The notes under the pieces were generated by a model. That model made no database searches, was not told the DNA's origin, and saw nothing but the letters and a program-made list of their open reading frames with translations. From Trematomus loennbergii (lineage: Eukaryota > Chordata > Actinopteri > Perciformes > Nototheniidae): a DNA stretch of 64,000 nucleotides. A program made the position numbers and the translations under genes. This document shows positions 32,758 through 54,105 of the stretch, one piece after another; within the stretch, counting starts at the first letter, position 1; the number at the start of each line of letters is the position of its first letter. The stretch covers positions 23,086,202 through 23,150,201 of the forward strand of contig JAAOOA010000016.1 in NCBI GenBank assembly GCA_012861695.1, in the 5' to 3' direction.

Positions 32758-32776
32758 ACTACAACTCCCAGCATAC
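32758..32776 (+). promoter_or_regulatory. sdccag8: ZNF143/THAP11-type promoter motif upstream of sdccag8
   Basis: ACTACAACTCCCAGCATAC matches the long SBS/ACTACAnnTCCC consensus bound by ZNF143 (with THAP11/HCFC1), which is typical of TATA-less housekeeping promoters. It lies 270-288 bp upstream of the sdccag8 ATG. A short ATG-GGAGCCATTAACAGAAG|GTTAGT just downstream (32793-32813) looks like an exon-donor pair and may be an alternative or upstream exon. Confidence 0.6.
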
Positions 32777-33045
32777 GGCTGACTTGACGGAAATGGGAGC
32801 CATTAACAGAAGGTTAGTTCGTTTTGGATTTGACTGCACCGCATCGGGGCGGTTCTAAAAGTGACATTGGAGAACACAAGAACATTCATCTCCGGTGTAC
32901 GCAGGTGATGAAAACAAACGCCACATTGTTGAGAGTCTATGACCGTTACTACGTGCGCGATGTTATGGCTGGTGTTGTAGTTGTTGTACTTAGCCTAGCA
33001 TGTTTAGTTAGTAAAACATCGTGATATAACTTCATTTATACATCA

Positions 33046-41070
<8,025 letters not shown>

Positions 41071-41091
<21 letters not shown>

Positions 41092-41460
41092 GTAGTACCT
41101 AATCCTATTATACATGCCACCACACTCACACACACACACATACATACACACACGCACACACACAGCACTCCCCTCTGCCCAGCTCCTGCCCAGCTCAGCC
41201 CTGTCCAGTCCAGTTCAGACCAGCACACCACTGCAGCGCACCAGGTAACAGTTAATCCTATTATACAAACCACACACACACACACCAACACACATGCGCT
41301 CCTCTGTGCCATGGTCCCGGTACCAACTGGACCTCACCAGGTCACCTCTAATCCTGTTAAGCATGCCACAGCATAATGCAACACACACAAACACACACAC
41401 ACACGCACGCACAGCATGTATATACACACTGCCCACTCCGTGCCACCAGGCCAGTGCCCA
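41071..41460 (+). repeat. Degenerate tandem repeats seeded by the exon 13 end and donor site
   Basis: The block CAACTGCACCTCACCAGGTA plus CCTAATCCTATTATACATGC recurs as CAGCGCACCAGGTAACAGTT plus AATCCTATTATACAAACC near 41236. It recurs again as CAACTGGACCTCACCAGGTC plus TAATCCTGTTAAGCATGCC near 41325, separated by CA-rich spacers. Confidence 0.7.
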
Positions 41461-41518
41461 GAAACAGCTCCAGCAGAGCCAAAATGGCGCCTAAACCTTT
41501 CTTCTGTCCCTTGCAACG

Positions 41519-41566
41519 CACGCACACACACACACACAACACAACACAACACACACACACACACAC

Positions 41567-41642
<76 letters not shown>
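41519..41642. repeat. (CA)n microsatellite
   Basis: About 124 bp of CA with short ACAACA interruptions, downstream of sdccag8 exon 13. Confidence 0.95.
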
Positions 41643-41646
<4 letters not shown>

Positions 41647-44490
41647 GGCTGATGGTCACTGGACAGCCTGCCTCGGTGCCACCTGCCAGTGCCCTGCACC
41701 CCTTCTCACAACGGGTACTACCGGCTCCCCTCCCTCTGACCCTATTTCTCTCTTTCTATTTCTGCATCTTTTTTTTCCACTGTTTCACTTCCTTTGATAT
41801 TCTTTAATTATCCCAACGACTCATCATTTTTCTATGTGCATCTCTTTTTACCCCCTTAGGTGTCTGTCTTTGCAATCATTTCAACTTCTATCATCTTTCC
41901 AATCATTATTTTACCCTCTCTTTTCCTGCATTCCTTCCTTCCCTCTCCTTCCCTCCTGTCATCCGCTGGCTGCTGTTCCTTTCCACACCATACACTGCCA
42001 GGCCATGCCAGCCCATGCCAGCCGCCCAGGGCACTCTCTCACCCCCGCTGCCCACAGCCGAGGTTCTGAGATGGGCACAGATGTGGCGGTGGTGGCCTGT
42101 GGTGCTGGAGGCAGCGGGATGCAGTTTGTGTAATCTTTGAGTGTGTGTGTGTGCGGAGGGGGGTATATTTGTGTTTATGTGTCTTTTAGCTCCCGGCTTG
42201 ATCTGTGTTTAAGTGTGTTTGTCTGTCAGCTGGCCAGCGCTAACACACTGGCCGCATGGCAGTCCTGCGTGTGTTTAAGGATGAAGCAAGCAGTGTGTGT
42301 TGTGTGGTTTTTTGCCGCCAGCTGTGAGAATGACATGCATATTGATGTGGCAACATGATGACTTTGACTGTACTAGAGGAGCCACTGGACTAACCATTTT
42401 ACTACCATGTGTGCGGGTGTATGTGCATGAGAGAGTTTATAGTTTTATCTGTCCGCAGATGCATACTAGATGTTTGACAGCTGTTGACTTGGCTGAGCAT
42501 GTAGCCATTCAAATTCATTTGGTCATTAGCAGTGAAAGCCACTTCTGATTTAATATGGATACTTCTTTCCTCCAGCAGTGCATGAGACGCAGGACCACAT
42601 CAGTATCACATATCAGATTCAAACTTTTAAAAGCATGTTGGACAAAGTAACAATATTTAAACACAAATCCCCACAGTTATAAATAACTAACATTTTATAA
42701 AGTATGTACTACATGTACTGTACAAGAAGATTGTATATAAAGACTTGCATGTCTGGTAGCCATTCACATAGTTACATTGAATATCATAAAAGGAATCTGC
42801 TGGCCTTCTTTTCTTCAAACTTCGGGTTTGTATTATGAACACATTTTGTATGCATTACCTCCAGTAGTGTCAGAAACTGTACCATCAGTGCTGTCAAGCA
42901 AGTGGTATGTTTTTATAACTTAAACTACAAAACAACACATATTGAATACACACCTAGAACACCAGCTGGACACTTATTGAAGGTAAGCATTTAAACTGCA
43001 CATGTTAGGGGTGTCCGACTTTTTCAGGCCTGATACTGATACCTATCAGCCATACAAAGTAAACATATGATACCAGACTGGTACTGGTACACTGGCAGTG
43101 TTTAAGAAATAAGCTGTGTTACTCAATATGTGTGAAAGTAACTAAGATACTTTCTGATGTCTAAAGCATCATCAGGCTTTGCTTGAACATAGCTTTCTTA
43201 ACAGTGTAAAACAAAATGTAAAAAGTAAATACATACATACATACAGATGAGCTAAATTGTTTATTCTTATTAAAACAAGAAATCATAAACCGCAGCATGA
43301 AAGTACCTCCCAACAGCTGACGTTTGCACCTGTTTTAGTTGAGGGAGGGGCGACGCGTTAATCGTTTAATATATTGGGAACATACATTAAAGGCGTTCAT
43401 CATTTTGACGGTGTACGACCATCTGACAAGTAACTAATTGAATCTCACTGACACAAATGACTATTTCAGCTTCAGAGTTAGGGACCTAAGATTTTCATCG
43501 ACATAACATTGAATCTTGAGAGTTGCTACAGTCATCACCGTGTCACTTTGGATGTTGCGCTCACCATCGCCCTCAGCATTGGGAATACGAGGCAGGAACT
43601 CTTGAGCAAAAGTTCTGCTGCGGACACGCGCTGATGATTTTAGTTTCTATTCTCACCACTCACAGTTAAGCTGTCCAGCAGGCTTGTTTTCCTAAACTTG
43701 GTGTTTTTTCTTTGAAGCCCATTAAGTCTTTACATCCATCCACTGATCCATCCGTGTCTGTTGATCAAAGTTTTCAAAGATGGGTTGTAGAATATCTCTG
43801 ATATAACTGCAGATGAAGGCATCTAACGAAACAGGGAAACTGGACATTTTTGGAGCAGCAATCAAACACAAACCCACACACATCCCATGTCACATACACA
43901 CCTGCTGAGAGTCGGTCACAGCCTTTGTCCGTCCTTTTTTAGTATTGGTCTTTTTTCCTTACTTTTCATGTTCTCTATTGCTTTTTCTCATGCTGTTCCA
44001 AACTGGACAAAAAAACCTCAAGCGCTATCTGTCTGTGGGCCTTCTGGGTTTTTGCAGGACTACATGTAGTTCATTGTAATGCCTCTGTTTGCCCTCTCTC
44101 TTGTTGGTCACAAAGCCATGCACAACTCTTTGTACTGTATCTGTAGCGGGCAGGTTTGTCTGACGTTGTTTGTGTGAGAGTAAGAGTGTGAGATTCACAG
44201 TTGCGAGGCTGGGAGGCATTTGTGTGACCATCCTTGGAAGGCAGCTCTTTGATTCTCTCTCTGCAACTTCCTCGCTCCTTCTTTCATTCTGTCCTCCTCT
44301 CGTGGCCCGAATGATCACAGCCCGTCTTCAAACAGGGGACATGAACACGACAGCCTCTGTTTGATTTCTGATAGCCCTACCTTTCCTTTCTGATAAACAC
44401 AAGCACACAAGCACACATATTTGTTTACACAACATGTACATGCCTGAAAATGTGCACACTGACGCGCACATCAGTCGAATCCACATGCCT
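41643..44490. other. Non-coding; sdccag8 intron or intergenic
   Basis: CT-rich low-complexity sequence (41700-42100), then no conserved frame. Near 43008 a fragment AGGGGTGTCCGACTTTTTCA with CAGGCCTGATACTGATACC looks like the start of a fish hAT-type repeat. Confidence 0.5.
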
Positions 44491-44494
44491 GTAC

Positions 44495-44510
44495 ACACAC
44501 AACACACACA

Positions 44511-44557
<47 letters not shown>

Positions 44558-44645
44558 ACACACACACAACACACCACACACACACACACACACACACACA
44601 ACACACACACACACACACACACACACCACACACACACACACACAG
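44495..44645. repeat. (CA)n microsatellite
   Basis: About 150 bp of CA with frequent CACCAC/ACAACA interruptions. Confidence 0.9.
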
Positions 44646-45545
44646 ATGCATGCACGCATCCGGGGTCCCACAGCGGCTGGTGCGCTGTGCTGCGCTCCAG
44701 GATTGGATCATCAGCCAGCTGTGAGTTGGACAGCCCAGGATCTGTCCTAATCCCTGCCACTCTGTTCACATCGCCACACACACACACACATATATACGCA
44801 CACTTATACACATTCCAGCCCCAGCCCAGCAGAGGGCTTTACTAAGTTTGTTTTGTGTTGTTTGCTCCTGTCTTTCTTGACTTTCTTTCTGCTCCTCTTT
44901 TCCTTGTCTCCATCCGGCTCTATTTCTCTTGTTTGTGATCACATATCCCAAAGGCCTTAGTGAAAACTGCCCGGCATAACTTTGCTTCAACACATGCCAG
45001 GTATGCATATATGAATAGATGTGTGTGTTTGCATGTGTTAGTATATCCATGGTCAGTTGAGGCTTTTGTGGTTTGGACGAGTCGAGGCCACAAATCTTCC
45101 ACCAGTTTGGTTATCCCTATGAAATCAAGCATCCATGTTCATGAGGGTGCTTGCCGAGAGCTGTGGATGGACGTGGAGCTGAAATGACTTCAGTGAAGAA
45201 GTTAACTTGCTGTCACTTTCTCACCTAAAACTTGTGACTATGGTTCCAGGCCAAAAATGTCCAAACAGGACCGTCATAATATTTAATCTGCATCTGCGTG
45301 AAATTAGATCAAGAAAGAATCGGAGCTTTCAGCCAAAAATGTAACCATTTTTAACTAATTAATTGAGATTTGATTTCACTTTAATTTTTATTTTCTTTTT
45401 ACAAAACTAACCAAAATACTGACAAGGAAGATATTAGAAAGACAATAAGGAGAATAAATATGGAACTTGTATTTAAATCATACCCTCTAAACTAAAAGAT
45501 GTCACGTTTGAATTATAATACCAATTCTAAGCTTCTTTACAGATA
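44646..45545. other. Non-coding, nothing recognised
   Basis: Only short frames; no splice-bounded conserved segment. Confidence 0.45.
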
Positions 45546-45913
45546 TTAAAGCTAGGTAGGTAGAATGGAGAAACCAGCTCAGTGCGCTAGAAATTGAAAG
45601 TACACAACCGGAAAAATCTGCCCCTTCATTCAGACTTCCTTACAGAGCCCCTCCTCCAACACACACGAACGCGCACATGACCAATGAGGGCACGATAAGT
45701 TTGTGCACGAGATGGAAGGCTGACAGGCAGGTAGGCCATCCAGTTATTTTAGCCGGGTCGTGCTTTGTACAGCGCCACGGCTTCCACGATGATTTTTTTT
45801 TAATGTATTTATTGTCAAAGCATTTAATGTATTCATTGCTATCTGGATGTTAAGAGCATTCCATGGAATATACAAAAAGTGTTTCTGAAGTGAATTACCT
45901 ACCCCACCTTTAA
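45546..45913. mobile_element. TTAA-flanked MITE, family 2, copy 3
   Basis: The left end TTAAAGCTAGGTAGGTAG and right end ATTACCTACCCCACCTTTAA are on TTAA. The interior matches copies 1 and 2, in the same orientation as copy 2. Confidence 0.85.
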
Positions 45914-46015
45914 TGAATGAAATGAAACCATGAAGTGCATCTTTGAATGGAAAAACACTGAATGCTTTTGACTCTTTTCATTATGAGTGTTATTTGCAAG
46001 AGGATAACTGTCATC

Positions 46016-46180
46016 AATCAATCAATCAATCAATGTTTATTTATATAGCCCAATATCACAAATGTTACATTTGTCTCAGTGGACTTCACAGTTTGTACAG
46101 AATATCAGTATGACAATACGACACCTCTGTCCTTAGACCCTCACATCGTACAAGGAATGTACGAGGAGGTCTCTTCTTTT
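46016..46180. repeat. Teleost TTTATTTATATAGCCCAAT repeat
   Basis: (ATCA)n, then TGTTTATTTATATAGCCCAA, then CCTTAGACCCTCACATCG. Same family as 21077-21250 in tnfaip3 intron 8. Confidence 0.7.
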
Positions 46181-46223
46181 TATTCGCTAAACTTTTTTGG
46201 GTCAGAGTTTTGATTATCTAAAG

Positions 46224-46743
46224 CAGGGTGTCAAACTCAAGGCCCGGGGGCCAAATCCGGCCCGTGACTTCACTTCCTGTGGCCCCACAAGAGCTTGCAG
46301 AGAATATAATATGTTTATTATACGGTTACATGCCGATTTACAGAAGCACGTTGCCCATAAACTACATGTCCCACAATGCATCTCAAATTTGACTTTTACT
46401 CTTTTTTCAAAATATTTTTTTTTCAAAATGTCACTTCTTTTTTTTGATTTTGACTTTTTTTTCAGAATTTGGCTTTCTTTTTAAATCATTTTGTGACATG
46501 CGCACTGAAGAGACTTGCAATTTTTTGCCATAGACTTCTGATTTCAGACGTAGTTAATTATGAAGTTATTACCCTATCCTACAGTAATAATCCAATGCAG
46601 AGGCAATAATGTAATATAATACATTATTTTATATATATAAAATATTTATAAATGTATTTTTATATAGTCTTAAAGTTACAACCGCCCTTTGAGTGCAACC
46701 ATAATGCTGATGAGGCCCGATGAAGTTGAGTTTGACACCCCTG
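46224..46743. mobile_element. hAT-type MITE with 8-bp target duplication
   Basis: Ends CAGGGTGTCAAACTCAAGG and TTGAGTTTGACACCCCTG are inverted repeats (one G missing in the left copy). They are flanked by ATCTAAAG at 46216-46223 and 46744-46751. It is 520 bp, non-coding, with the common vertebrate GGCCCGGGGGCCAAATCCGG interior. Confidence 0.92.
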
Positions 46744-46751
46744 ATCTAAAG

Positions 46752-48066
46752 CGATGTTCAAGCACAGCTAGTGTCATATGCTGTCCAGGTTGTACATCGC
46801 TTTTTTTAAAGCATATTTCTGATTTCTGATAATGGGCTGAATAGATTAAGTTGATTTGACTTGACTGGAGGTAGAACATTTGGACACTGATGGAGGATTC
46901 TGGAGAGTGAGGGATAACTGAGATAGTCTTAAAGCCTGGCAGTAGCAAGATGAGGGGAGTTTGGAAAGGAATATGAGCAACATGGACACCTACCTCTTTG
47001 AATGAAAGAAGCCAGTTGATGCAGTATAGGCATGAGATCAAGGCCTCCCTGTGGAAGTACTCCAGCTGGGCACCAGGGCATATCTAGAACATGTTTGAGG
47101 GATTATATATCCCGCTGTATTGTCATTTGTAGAATTGAAACTCACCAAGCAAAATGTAGCCAATAATAGACATTCAGCATCTTAATAAAGTAGTCTGTGA
47201 AAGGATAAGTTACAAGTAGATGGAGCTAGAAAAGAAGACAGCGTTTTTCTGTGTTTTAGGCTGCATTCTCCTCTCTGTGACCCTGAAATCAGAAGATGGA
47301 TGCTGAGAGGCGGAGAATAAAAAGCTCCAGACCAACCGCTGTGACTTTATATCCAAAGTTCCCCAAACTCTATTAAACATGTCACGCTGCTGCTGCTCTC
47401 TCTCCACCTAAACCTAGTTCTGTCTCTATTTTTTTCCTCCCCTCTGTTGTACATCGTGATAGCAAGGTCTGGAAAGGCGGTGAACAGAACAGTGTGTGTG
47501 TGAGTGTGTGTGTTTGAGGGCGGAGAAGTGTAAATGAGGAAGGTGAGGCAGCAGATGCCGCGTCCCGCCAGAGGCTCGCTTTGAGCAGCGAGTGAAATCT
47601 GGGCGCGACAAAACTGCTGCAAACCAACTCGGCGGGAGGCCCTTGTCCAATCACGCCCGGAATAAAGGCCAGGGCGCCACGCGGGCTGCAGTCGCTCAGA
47701 GAGGTGGGGGCCATAATGAACCTTCAAGCACTGCCAGCGAACACGCACACACACACACACACGCACACGCACGCACACACACAGCATCTTTCTTTCTACC
47801 TGGCATTAACAGTGCTTAACCGCTGTCACTACACACACAACCTCTACAACTGTGTGTTGTGTGTGTGTGTGTGTGTGTGTGTGTCTGACACATGCATGAG
47901 TGTTGACTCGTTTGCCAGGCTGCGTTCAGTTTGTGCGAATGTTAAGTGTTGTTACCTTTGGCTACACCTGTGTCTGTGAAGTTTGATGTGTGTGTCTGTG
48001 TGACAGCAGCGGGGCAGAGCCAGGTATGAGGCTTGCTGTGTATTTTTGTGTGATTGTGTGTGTGTG

Positions 48067-48098
<32 letters not shown>

Positions 48099-49098
48099 TT
48101 GGCTGGTCGCAGCCATGTTGTTGGGTAGCAGATGGCACCATGGTTGGCAGGGGAGGGGCTGCTTAGCACAACTATCAGACAGTTACGGATAGGGCAGCTG
48201 GGAGGGCCGTTGGCCAGCAGTGTATGTGTGTGTGTGCATGTGTGTGTATGTGTGTGTACCACAGAGTGCCATGATGTTGACAGTGGTGGGCCCGTTGGCT
48301 CGGTGACGAGACCTTGCCGCGTTCTTCTCTCCTCGCTGTCGGAGTGCCCTCTCTGCCATCCTGCCTTCTCACCTCTCTGCACTCTCGCTGTCTCTCTCTC
48401 TCAATCTGTTTGAGACCCACTTGGTCTTTTATCTTTCAGTTCCTTTGACTCTCTATCTCCTTTTGTCTTTCTGTCACAATGACTTAGTGTCTTTCTCTGC
48501 TGCATCTTCCTTTCTCTAGTCTGATTGTAAATCCATCTGTGTTTACTCACTTGATGTGACAGTAATTAACGAATAACGTGTTTTTTTAACGTGTCAAGCT
48601 TAGCACTAATACAAATGGAAATACAAAATGTTTTGAAACAGTTCAGGGAATAAGCAGCAGTATACGGTACCTTTTTAAAATGATTGCCTCTTAAGCAGTA
48701 ACATATAGTTGATCCTAACTCTATCACTTCAAAACAATATTCACATTGACATGCGTATATGTTTGCTTAAAGACAAAGTAAAACAAATAAAAGCCATCTA
48801 GAGCTTCTTAAGTTACCTAAAGCATGTCATTGTGTGCAACATCAATACTTTTGACTAATGGTCGATGATACGTATCCATACAAGACCAAACTGAAGAACT
48901 CAAGAAGATGGGCTCAGTCTTCAGGGTTTTTGAAAAATGCAACCCTTATTGACGCCTCCTGACAACTGTATGAGTAATGTGGTCTAGATCTTTTTCTGTA
49001 CAGATGTTCGGCCGATATTATTTTGTGATGTGCTGGTTTACAGATCCAGTCTTACACATTTCCATCTTCACTTCTCCTTCCATCCTCATCCCTTTTCA
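46752..49098. other. Non-coding with CA/GT-rich tracts
   Basis: Short GT arrays at about 47853-47883 and 48054-48098 and a GC-richer patch at 47510-47720. The many overlapping His-Thr and Val-Cys frames are repeat artefacts. No supported exon. Confidence 0.5.
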
Positions 49099-49300
49099 AG
49101 GTTCAAGGTTCTTTATTGTCAAACTAACATAGCTACAGAGTAATTATGTATGTACAATCTTATGTCACAGGCTTCTCCAACAATGCAACATAATAACATA
49201 ATAACAATAAGAGCAAGAGCAATACAAAAAGAAAAATAGTTATAAAATAAAGTGATGATGTGGAATAGTGCAGTACGAGTCTATATACAAGTTATTGGAA
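49099..49300. repeat. Teleost AAGGTTCTTTATTGTCA repeat
   Basis: TTCAAGGTTCAAGGTTCTTT with TATTGTCAAACTAACATAGC, followed by A/ATA-rich sequence. This is the usual start of a widespread fish repeat. Confidence 0.55.
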
Positions 49301-50239
49301 TGATATATATTAGGTATTAGATACATATTACTGAGTAGCAGATGAATGTTTTTTGTTTCTTACAGTGGATAAACTATACAATTTCCCCCTGTTAGCTAGC
49401 CATGCTTACACTTACCCTGTAATTGTGCTAGAAATATCACAGTGGTCAAACTTTAGATGCTATAAATTCAGCAGTGGAAAATCCCACGCGATATTAGCAG
49501 AATTATTACCAGAGCTGTAATCCGTCCTCCTGCGGGCTGGAATGTCGAGAGACAGATCGCTGACTGGGAGACCTCAGCAAGATGGAGGCAAATCTGTCGG
49601 CTACAACTGTTGTCACCCAGCCAAGTGTGCCCTGGGACACTGGCCTACATACAGACACTACTGCTGGAGGACAGGGAACAGAGGGGAGAGCACCAGCCCT
49701 CCGCCATGCATCCACCATCCACTCTTCACCTCTTCTTTCCCTCCCTCTTGTGGAGTACATTTACGTAAAGCCACCACTTCAAGGATCTTATGCATCCTTA
49801 GTAATCTGTGTGTGTGTGTGTGTGTGCGTGTGTGTGTGTCAGTCATCTGGTCAACCTTGTGCCTTCACACACTCCTGCTGTGAGGGTGGCACCATCAGTG
49901 ACTCTCCACTGTGCCCACTGCCCAGTAGGCACAGCTTTCATCCAACATGACAGAAGCGCTCTCTGCTCTTTCTTCCCCCTCATCTCTCTCTGTTACCTCT
50001 GTCACTCTCTCTTACCTGACTGATCTATGCTTTTATCTTTGCATACTATTCATGTTGTACCCTTCATATAGCTGCTCTTTGTTCTTCTTTTTGTTTTTAC
50101 TCTTGCATCAATCCATCCCTTTCTTTCTGCTATCATTTGAGGCCACAGCAGTGCCTCGCAGTAGCAGGGCACCGTCAGCAGATTGTATCGGAGTATGAAC
50201 ACAAAGACAGCAAAGATGGGGGTAGGGGGAGACCAGAGG
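49301..50239. other. Non-coding
   Basis: A short GT array at 49807-49838. A frame at 49582-49950 has no recognised domain and its tail is repeat-driven. Confidence 0.45.
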
Positions 50240-50760
50240 TACTCAGATCTTGTACTTAGTAAAGTAGAACTACCAGAGTGTATGAATACTCTGTTGCAAG
50301 TAAAAGTCCTGCAATCAAAATGTTACTCAAGTAAAATACAAATGTATTAGCATAAACATATACTTACAGTACTCATATGCAGATTGGCCCATTCCAGAAT
50401 AGTACATATTATATGTTTTGATTATAATTATTGATGCATTAAAGTGTTATCAAAGCTGGTAAAGGTGCAGCTAGCTTTAATGACTTTGTATACCTCAGGG
50501 TAGCTTGTGAATTTACTTTAGGTGTAACTAAAGTCTTATTTAAGTGTTAATTATATTTCACATCATGAAACCAAATCTGTAAAGTAACTAAAGGTATTAA
50601 ATACATGTACATGTAGTCTAGTAAAAGTACACGATTTACCTCTGAATTGTAGTGGAGTAGAAGTACCAAGTATCACAACATTGAAATACTCAGGTACAAG
50701 TCGCTCAAATGTGTACTTAAGTACAGCACTTGAGTAAATGTAATTTGTTACTTGACAACA
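50240..50760. repeat. Teleost AAGTAAAAGTCC/TACTTAAGTA repeat
   Basis: GCAAGTAAAAGTCCTGCAAT, TTACTCAAGTAAAATACA and GTACTTAAGTACAGCACTTG are hallmarks of the same family as 33418-33600, here more complete. Confidence 0.65.
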
Positions 50761-53630
50761 TTGGTTGGCAGTGACAGTAGTTGAAAAACTGGTGTATGAA
50801 TAAAAAAATACATTACCAGTACCGAATCAAGAATTTTCTAGCAAAGCAAAGCAGTTGAGGTATGTGTGTAAGACAATGGAAAAACACAGAGTGGTGAACG
50901 GTCTCTGTGCGGGGTATAGCATTACATGACGCTGGGAGGAGATGGGACGACACTGGCACAGAAGCCATACTCGCTGCACTGCAGTGTGTCCGTTTTACAT
51001 GGGGCTGAACAGACTCGTTTGAGGCAGATATCTATGTATTTGAAGTATTCCGCATAAAGTATGGGGAAAACGTTATTCAGTAGCCTATTAGATAACCACT
51101 TAGACACAAGAGCGTTGCTCGGCAATGGCAGGTTTGACAGAGGAGGCTACAGAAGGGGGCGGAGAAGAGATTGTATTAGTGAAAACCATGGCGAGAACTA
51201 ACCTAGTTCCTTTAGACTGAGGTAGCAACGTGCAAAGTTAAGACAACGGTCAATACCTAAATAACATGGTAACTTCGTCCATGTACCCTGGGTGGACGTC
51301 CCACATCGGCTAACTAGCTTATCTCGCTAGCCTCCTCAAATATCCACAGAGTAGAGACTAGAGAGCCGCGGTGTGACGCGCCAGTGTTCACAGAGCACCG
51401 CGCCAAGTGTGTGAGAACTGTGGCACTGCACATTTAACGGTGAATAACGGTAGCTTGGCCCTTTAAACTTAAAGAGTTGATGTTATATGGCCTCCCATTA
51501 TACACAACTTTATGAAGTACGCTTACGTTACGTGTCTTGAAACTGAAATGTTCCTGAAATAAAGAGCTGTTTCGCAGTCATGGTATGCCAAAACATCTGA
51601 GTGACTTATTGCGACTTCTATAATGTTTATAAAGGTGAGGTAATACGGGAGTTTGCTTATGTCCATAGGAGAGCACAGCAGCACTCAGTGTTATGGTGGT
51701 GTGTCCGAGGCACCAAACTGCATTCACTCACCTCACAGTTGGAGACCATCCCGATCCAAACAGGCAGCGAAACGCCCCCAAAAGTATCGTTTTGTCTGGT
51801 TAGTGTTGCTTTTTAGACCATTACTTAAGTTGCTGTGACGATAGTGTTGGATGGAGAACTACATCGCCATGGGGTTTGAATTAAAACCACCGCTGGTATT
51901 CAGCCATATCTTCTATCCCCTTGCAGTTGTAGAGTTTTTCTGCAACCAAGTAACGGTTCTGTTAGCTTTAACGGTGACGTCAGTCCGGTAACAGAGCTAA
52001 TTTTCTGATTGGTTAATACTTCCTGTGAGCGTCACAAGCCAGTGCAGTGACCTGCCTCCTACACCGTCACCATAGTGACGAACGTAAACATCAGAAATTG
52101 CTTTCATTGAAAAAAAATGTTGCTTTCATGGTTATGGGAAATATGAGATCTTCATACCAATAATAATTCATACACACCTAAGATGTGTGGTTGTGGTTCA
52201 AATAACCACAATATATACTGTTCAGGTATTTCCAGTGGTAAATACAACCACAAATAATGCTTACTCCGCTAAATAAGTCTACTGTACATGTGGCCATATT
52301 TGGTAGGAACTGAAGTAAATCAATGTTGTTAGATGAAGTGCAATCACCTACAGTTATTTTAACCATAAGCATTTTCTGATTTTGAATGCAACTGGAGCTG
52401 TAACCAAATACTTGAATATTGATGATCTGTTGTGTATGTTTTCAGTAGAATGCTTTATGACCATTGGGAAAGTATTGCTATTAATTTGTACAAGTAGTAA
52501 GAAGGCTAAATACAAATACATCTTAATAATAATATATATGAATATTGAATATGTATTTTAAATATGGTTGAATGCTAAAAAGATCTTACACACAAACCCA
52601 TTTTTGAAAGACGTCAATACAAATAAATAAATTAAAGATTTAATATCATTTTGTTAATTCACTTAGTTTTATATGCATCAATGCACTGCAGTTTTGTAAC
52701 TGTGTTGTTTTAATTACATACATTAAACAAGATCCCCTATAAACCATGTCTCATTGCTTCTTTTAAGTATTCCAATTTCCAGTATTCAAGTAGTCATTCA
52801 TGCTGGAGTGTGCTAGTGTCTGCATCAAATTGAATGAGTCATGAAATCCTACTGCAGTATAACCATCTGTAAAACGCATCCGGACCCCTGACATAGATCC
52901 AAGGCTGCTGCTGTAAATTAAACAAAGTGTCACACATTGAGGAGGGAGACTGTCTTTTATTACCATTCAACTTTCTTTACATAAAGCTAATATTTAAAGA
53001 TGACTCATTCTGTTATATATAATCCTTGATATAGGTTCCTACCAAAAAAGAATGCTTTAATTGCCACAGATTGTGAACAGTCATGTGTTACATAATAGAG
53101 TGAGTGATTAGCTTAATACTGGTATATAAGGCTGAGCGGGGATAAAACCTGGTCACAATTTAGCCCAACCAAAATATATAACACTGTAAATAAAGACAAA
53201 TAAAGGCTTCTGAGATTCACATGAGCTCTGGTGCAGTTCTTTACGAGGCAGACGATGACTCAAACACTGATACATCCCTAATATCAAGTGCTTATTTACT
53301 TCCGCAGTTCTCCATTTAGACAGAATGTGCTGTGCTGAAGCTTCCATATGTTTAGCATTATGTGTGATCATTTATCTTAACAAATAGAGCTCATCAATGC
53401 ATGCTTCATTTTGGTTGGATTTCTTCTTAAAAAATGAACAACCTTGAGCAGTGGAGAGGGTGTTGGAATAAAAGCCAAATCACCCCCTCAATTGCTCCTC
53501 AGGAAGTATTTCAATTGATGAATTCATATAATTTTTTAAGATTGCCTTTTCACACAATTGATGACTCCTTTGATGAAACAGTTTAAATGTTTTTGGAAAT
53601 ATTCCTATTTAATGTTTGGCAGGGGTATGA
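50761..53630. other. Non-coding
   Basis: AT-rich apart from a GC-richer patch at about 51120-51430. No recognised exon on either strand. Confidence 0.45.
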
Positions 53631-54105
53631 TGAGAAGATTGATACCACACTCTTACGCATGTACACTTAATGTGTATGTACATAAAGCAGCTAATTAGCC
53701 TAGTTTTGTTAAGCTTAGCAGAAAAATGTAGTAAAGGGGAAAACAGCTAGCCTTTCTCTGTCTAAAAGGTAAAAATCAACCAATATGTACTTTTAAAGCT
53801 CACTCCTACGTGTATTAATGTCAAGGTGAGCTTGTGGGTCAAACTATTTAAAAGCTGGAACTCAATTAAGTGCAATGGCTGTGAAAGTCACATCCCTCAT
53901 GAACCCCATTTTAAACTGGAACCTGTTGTTCTACCCTTAGAGGAAGTTTAATGTATACAACCAAGATATGTTTTATCTGGGCTGTTAGGCAGATCTTGTT
54001 ACTTTTGGACAGAGCCAGGTAAGCTGTTCCTGCCAATTTCCAGTCTTTATGCTAGGCTAAGCTAACCGTCCACTAGCTGTAGCTTCATGTTTAGCGTGCG
54101 AGAGT
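53631..54105. repeat. Teleost repeat with GCTAGGCTAAGCTAACC end
   Basis: Begins around GAGAAGATTGATACCACACT and ends around TCTTTATGCTAGGCTAAGCT. Both motifs mark a common interspersed fish repeat; the boundaries are approximate. Confidence 0.5.

Noticed and set aside
32824..33024. Short frame just upstream of the sdccag8 start as a separate small protein
   Set aside because: No family resemblance; overlaps the 5' UTR region. The hydrophobic tail is likely chance.
51120..51430. GC-richer patch as a host promoter or first exon
   Set aside because: No motif, donor or downstream exon could be tied to it.
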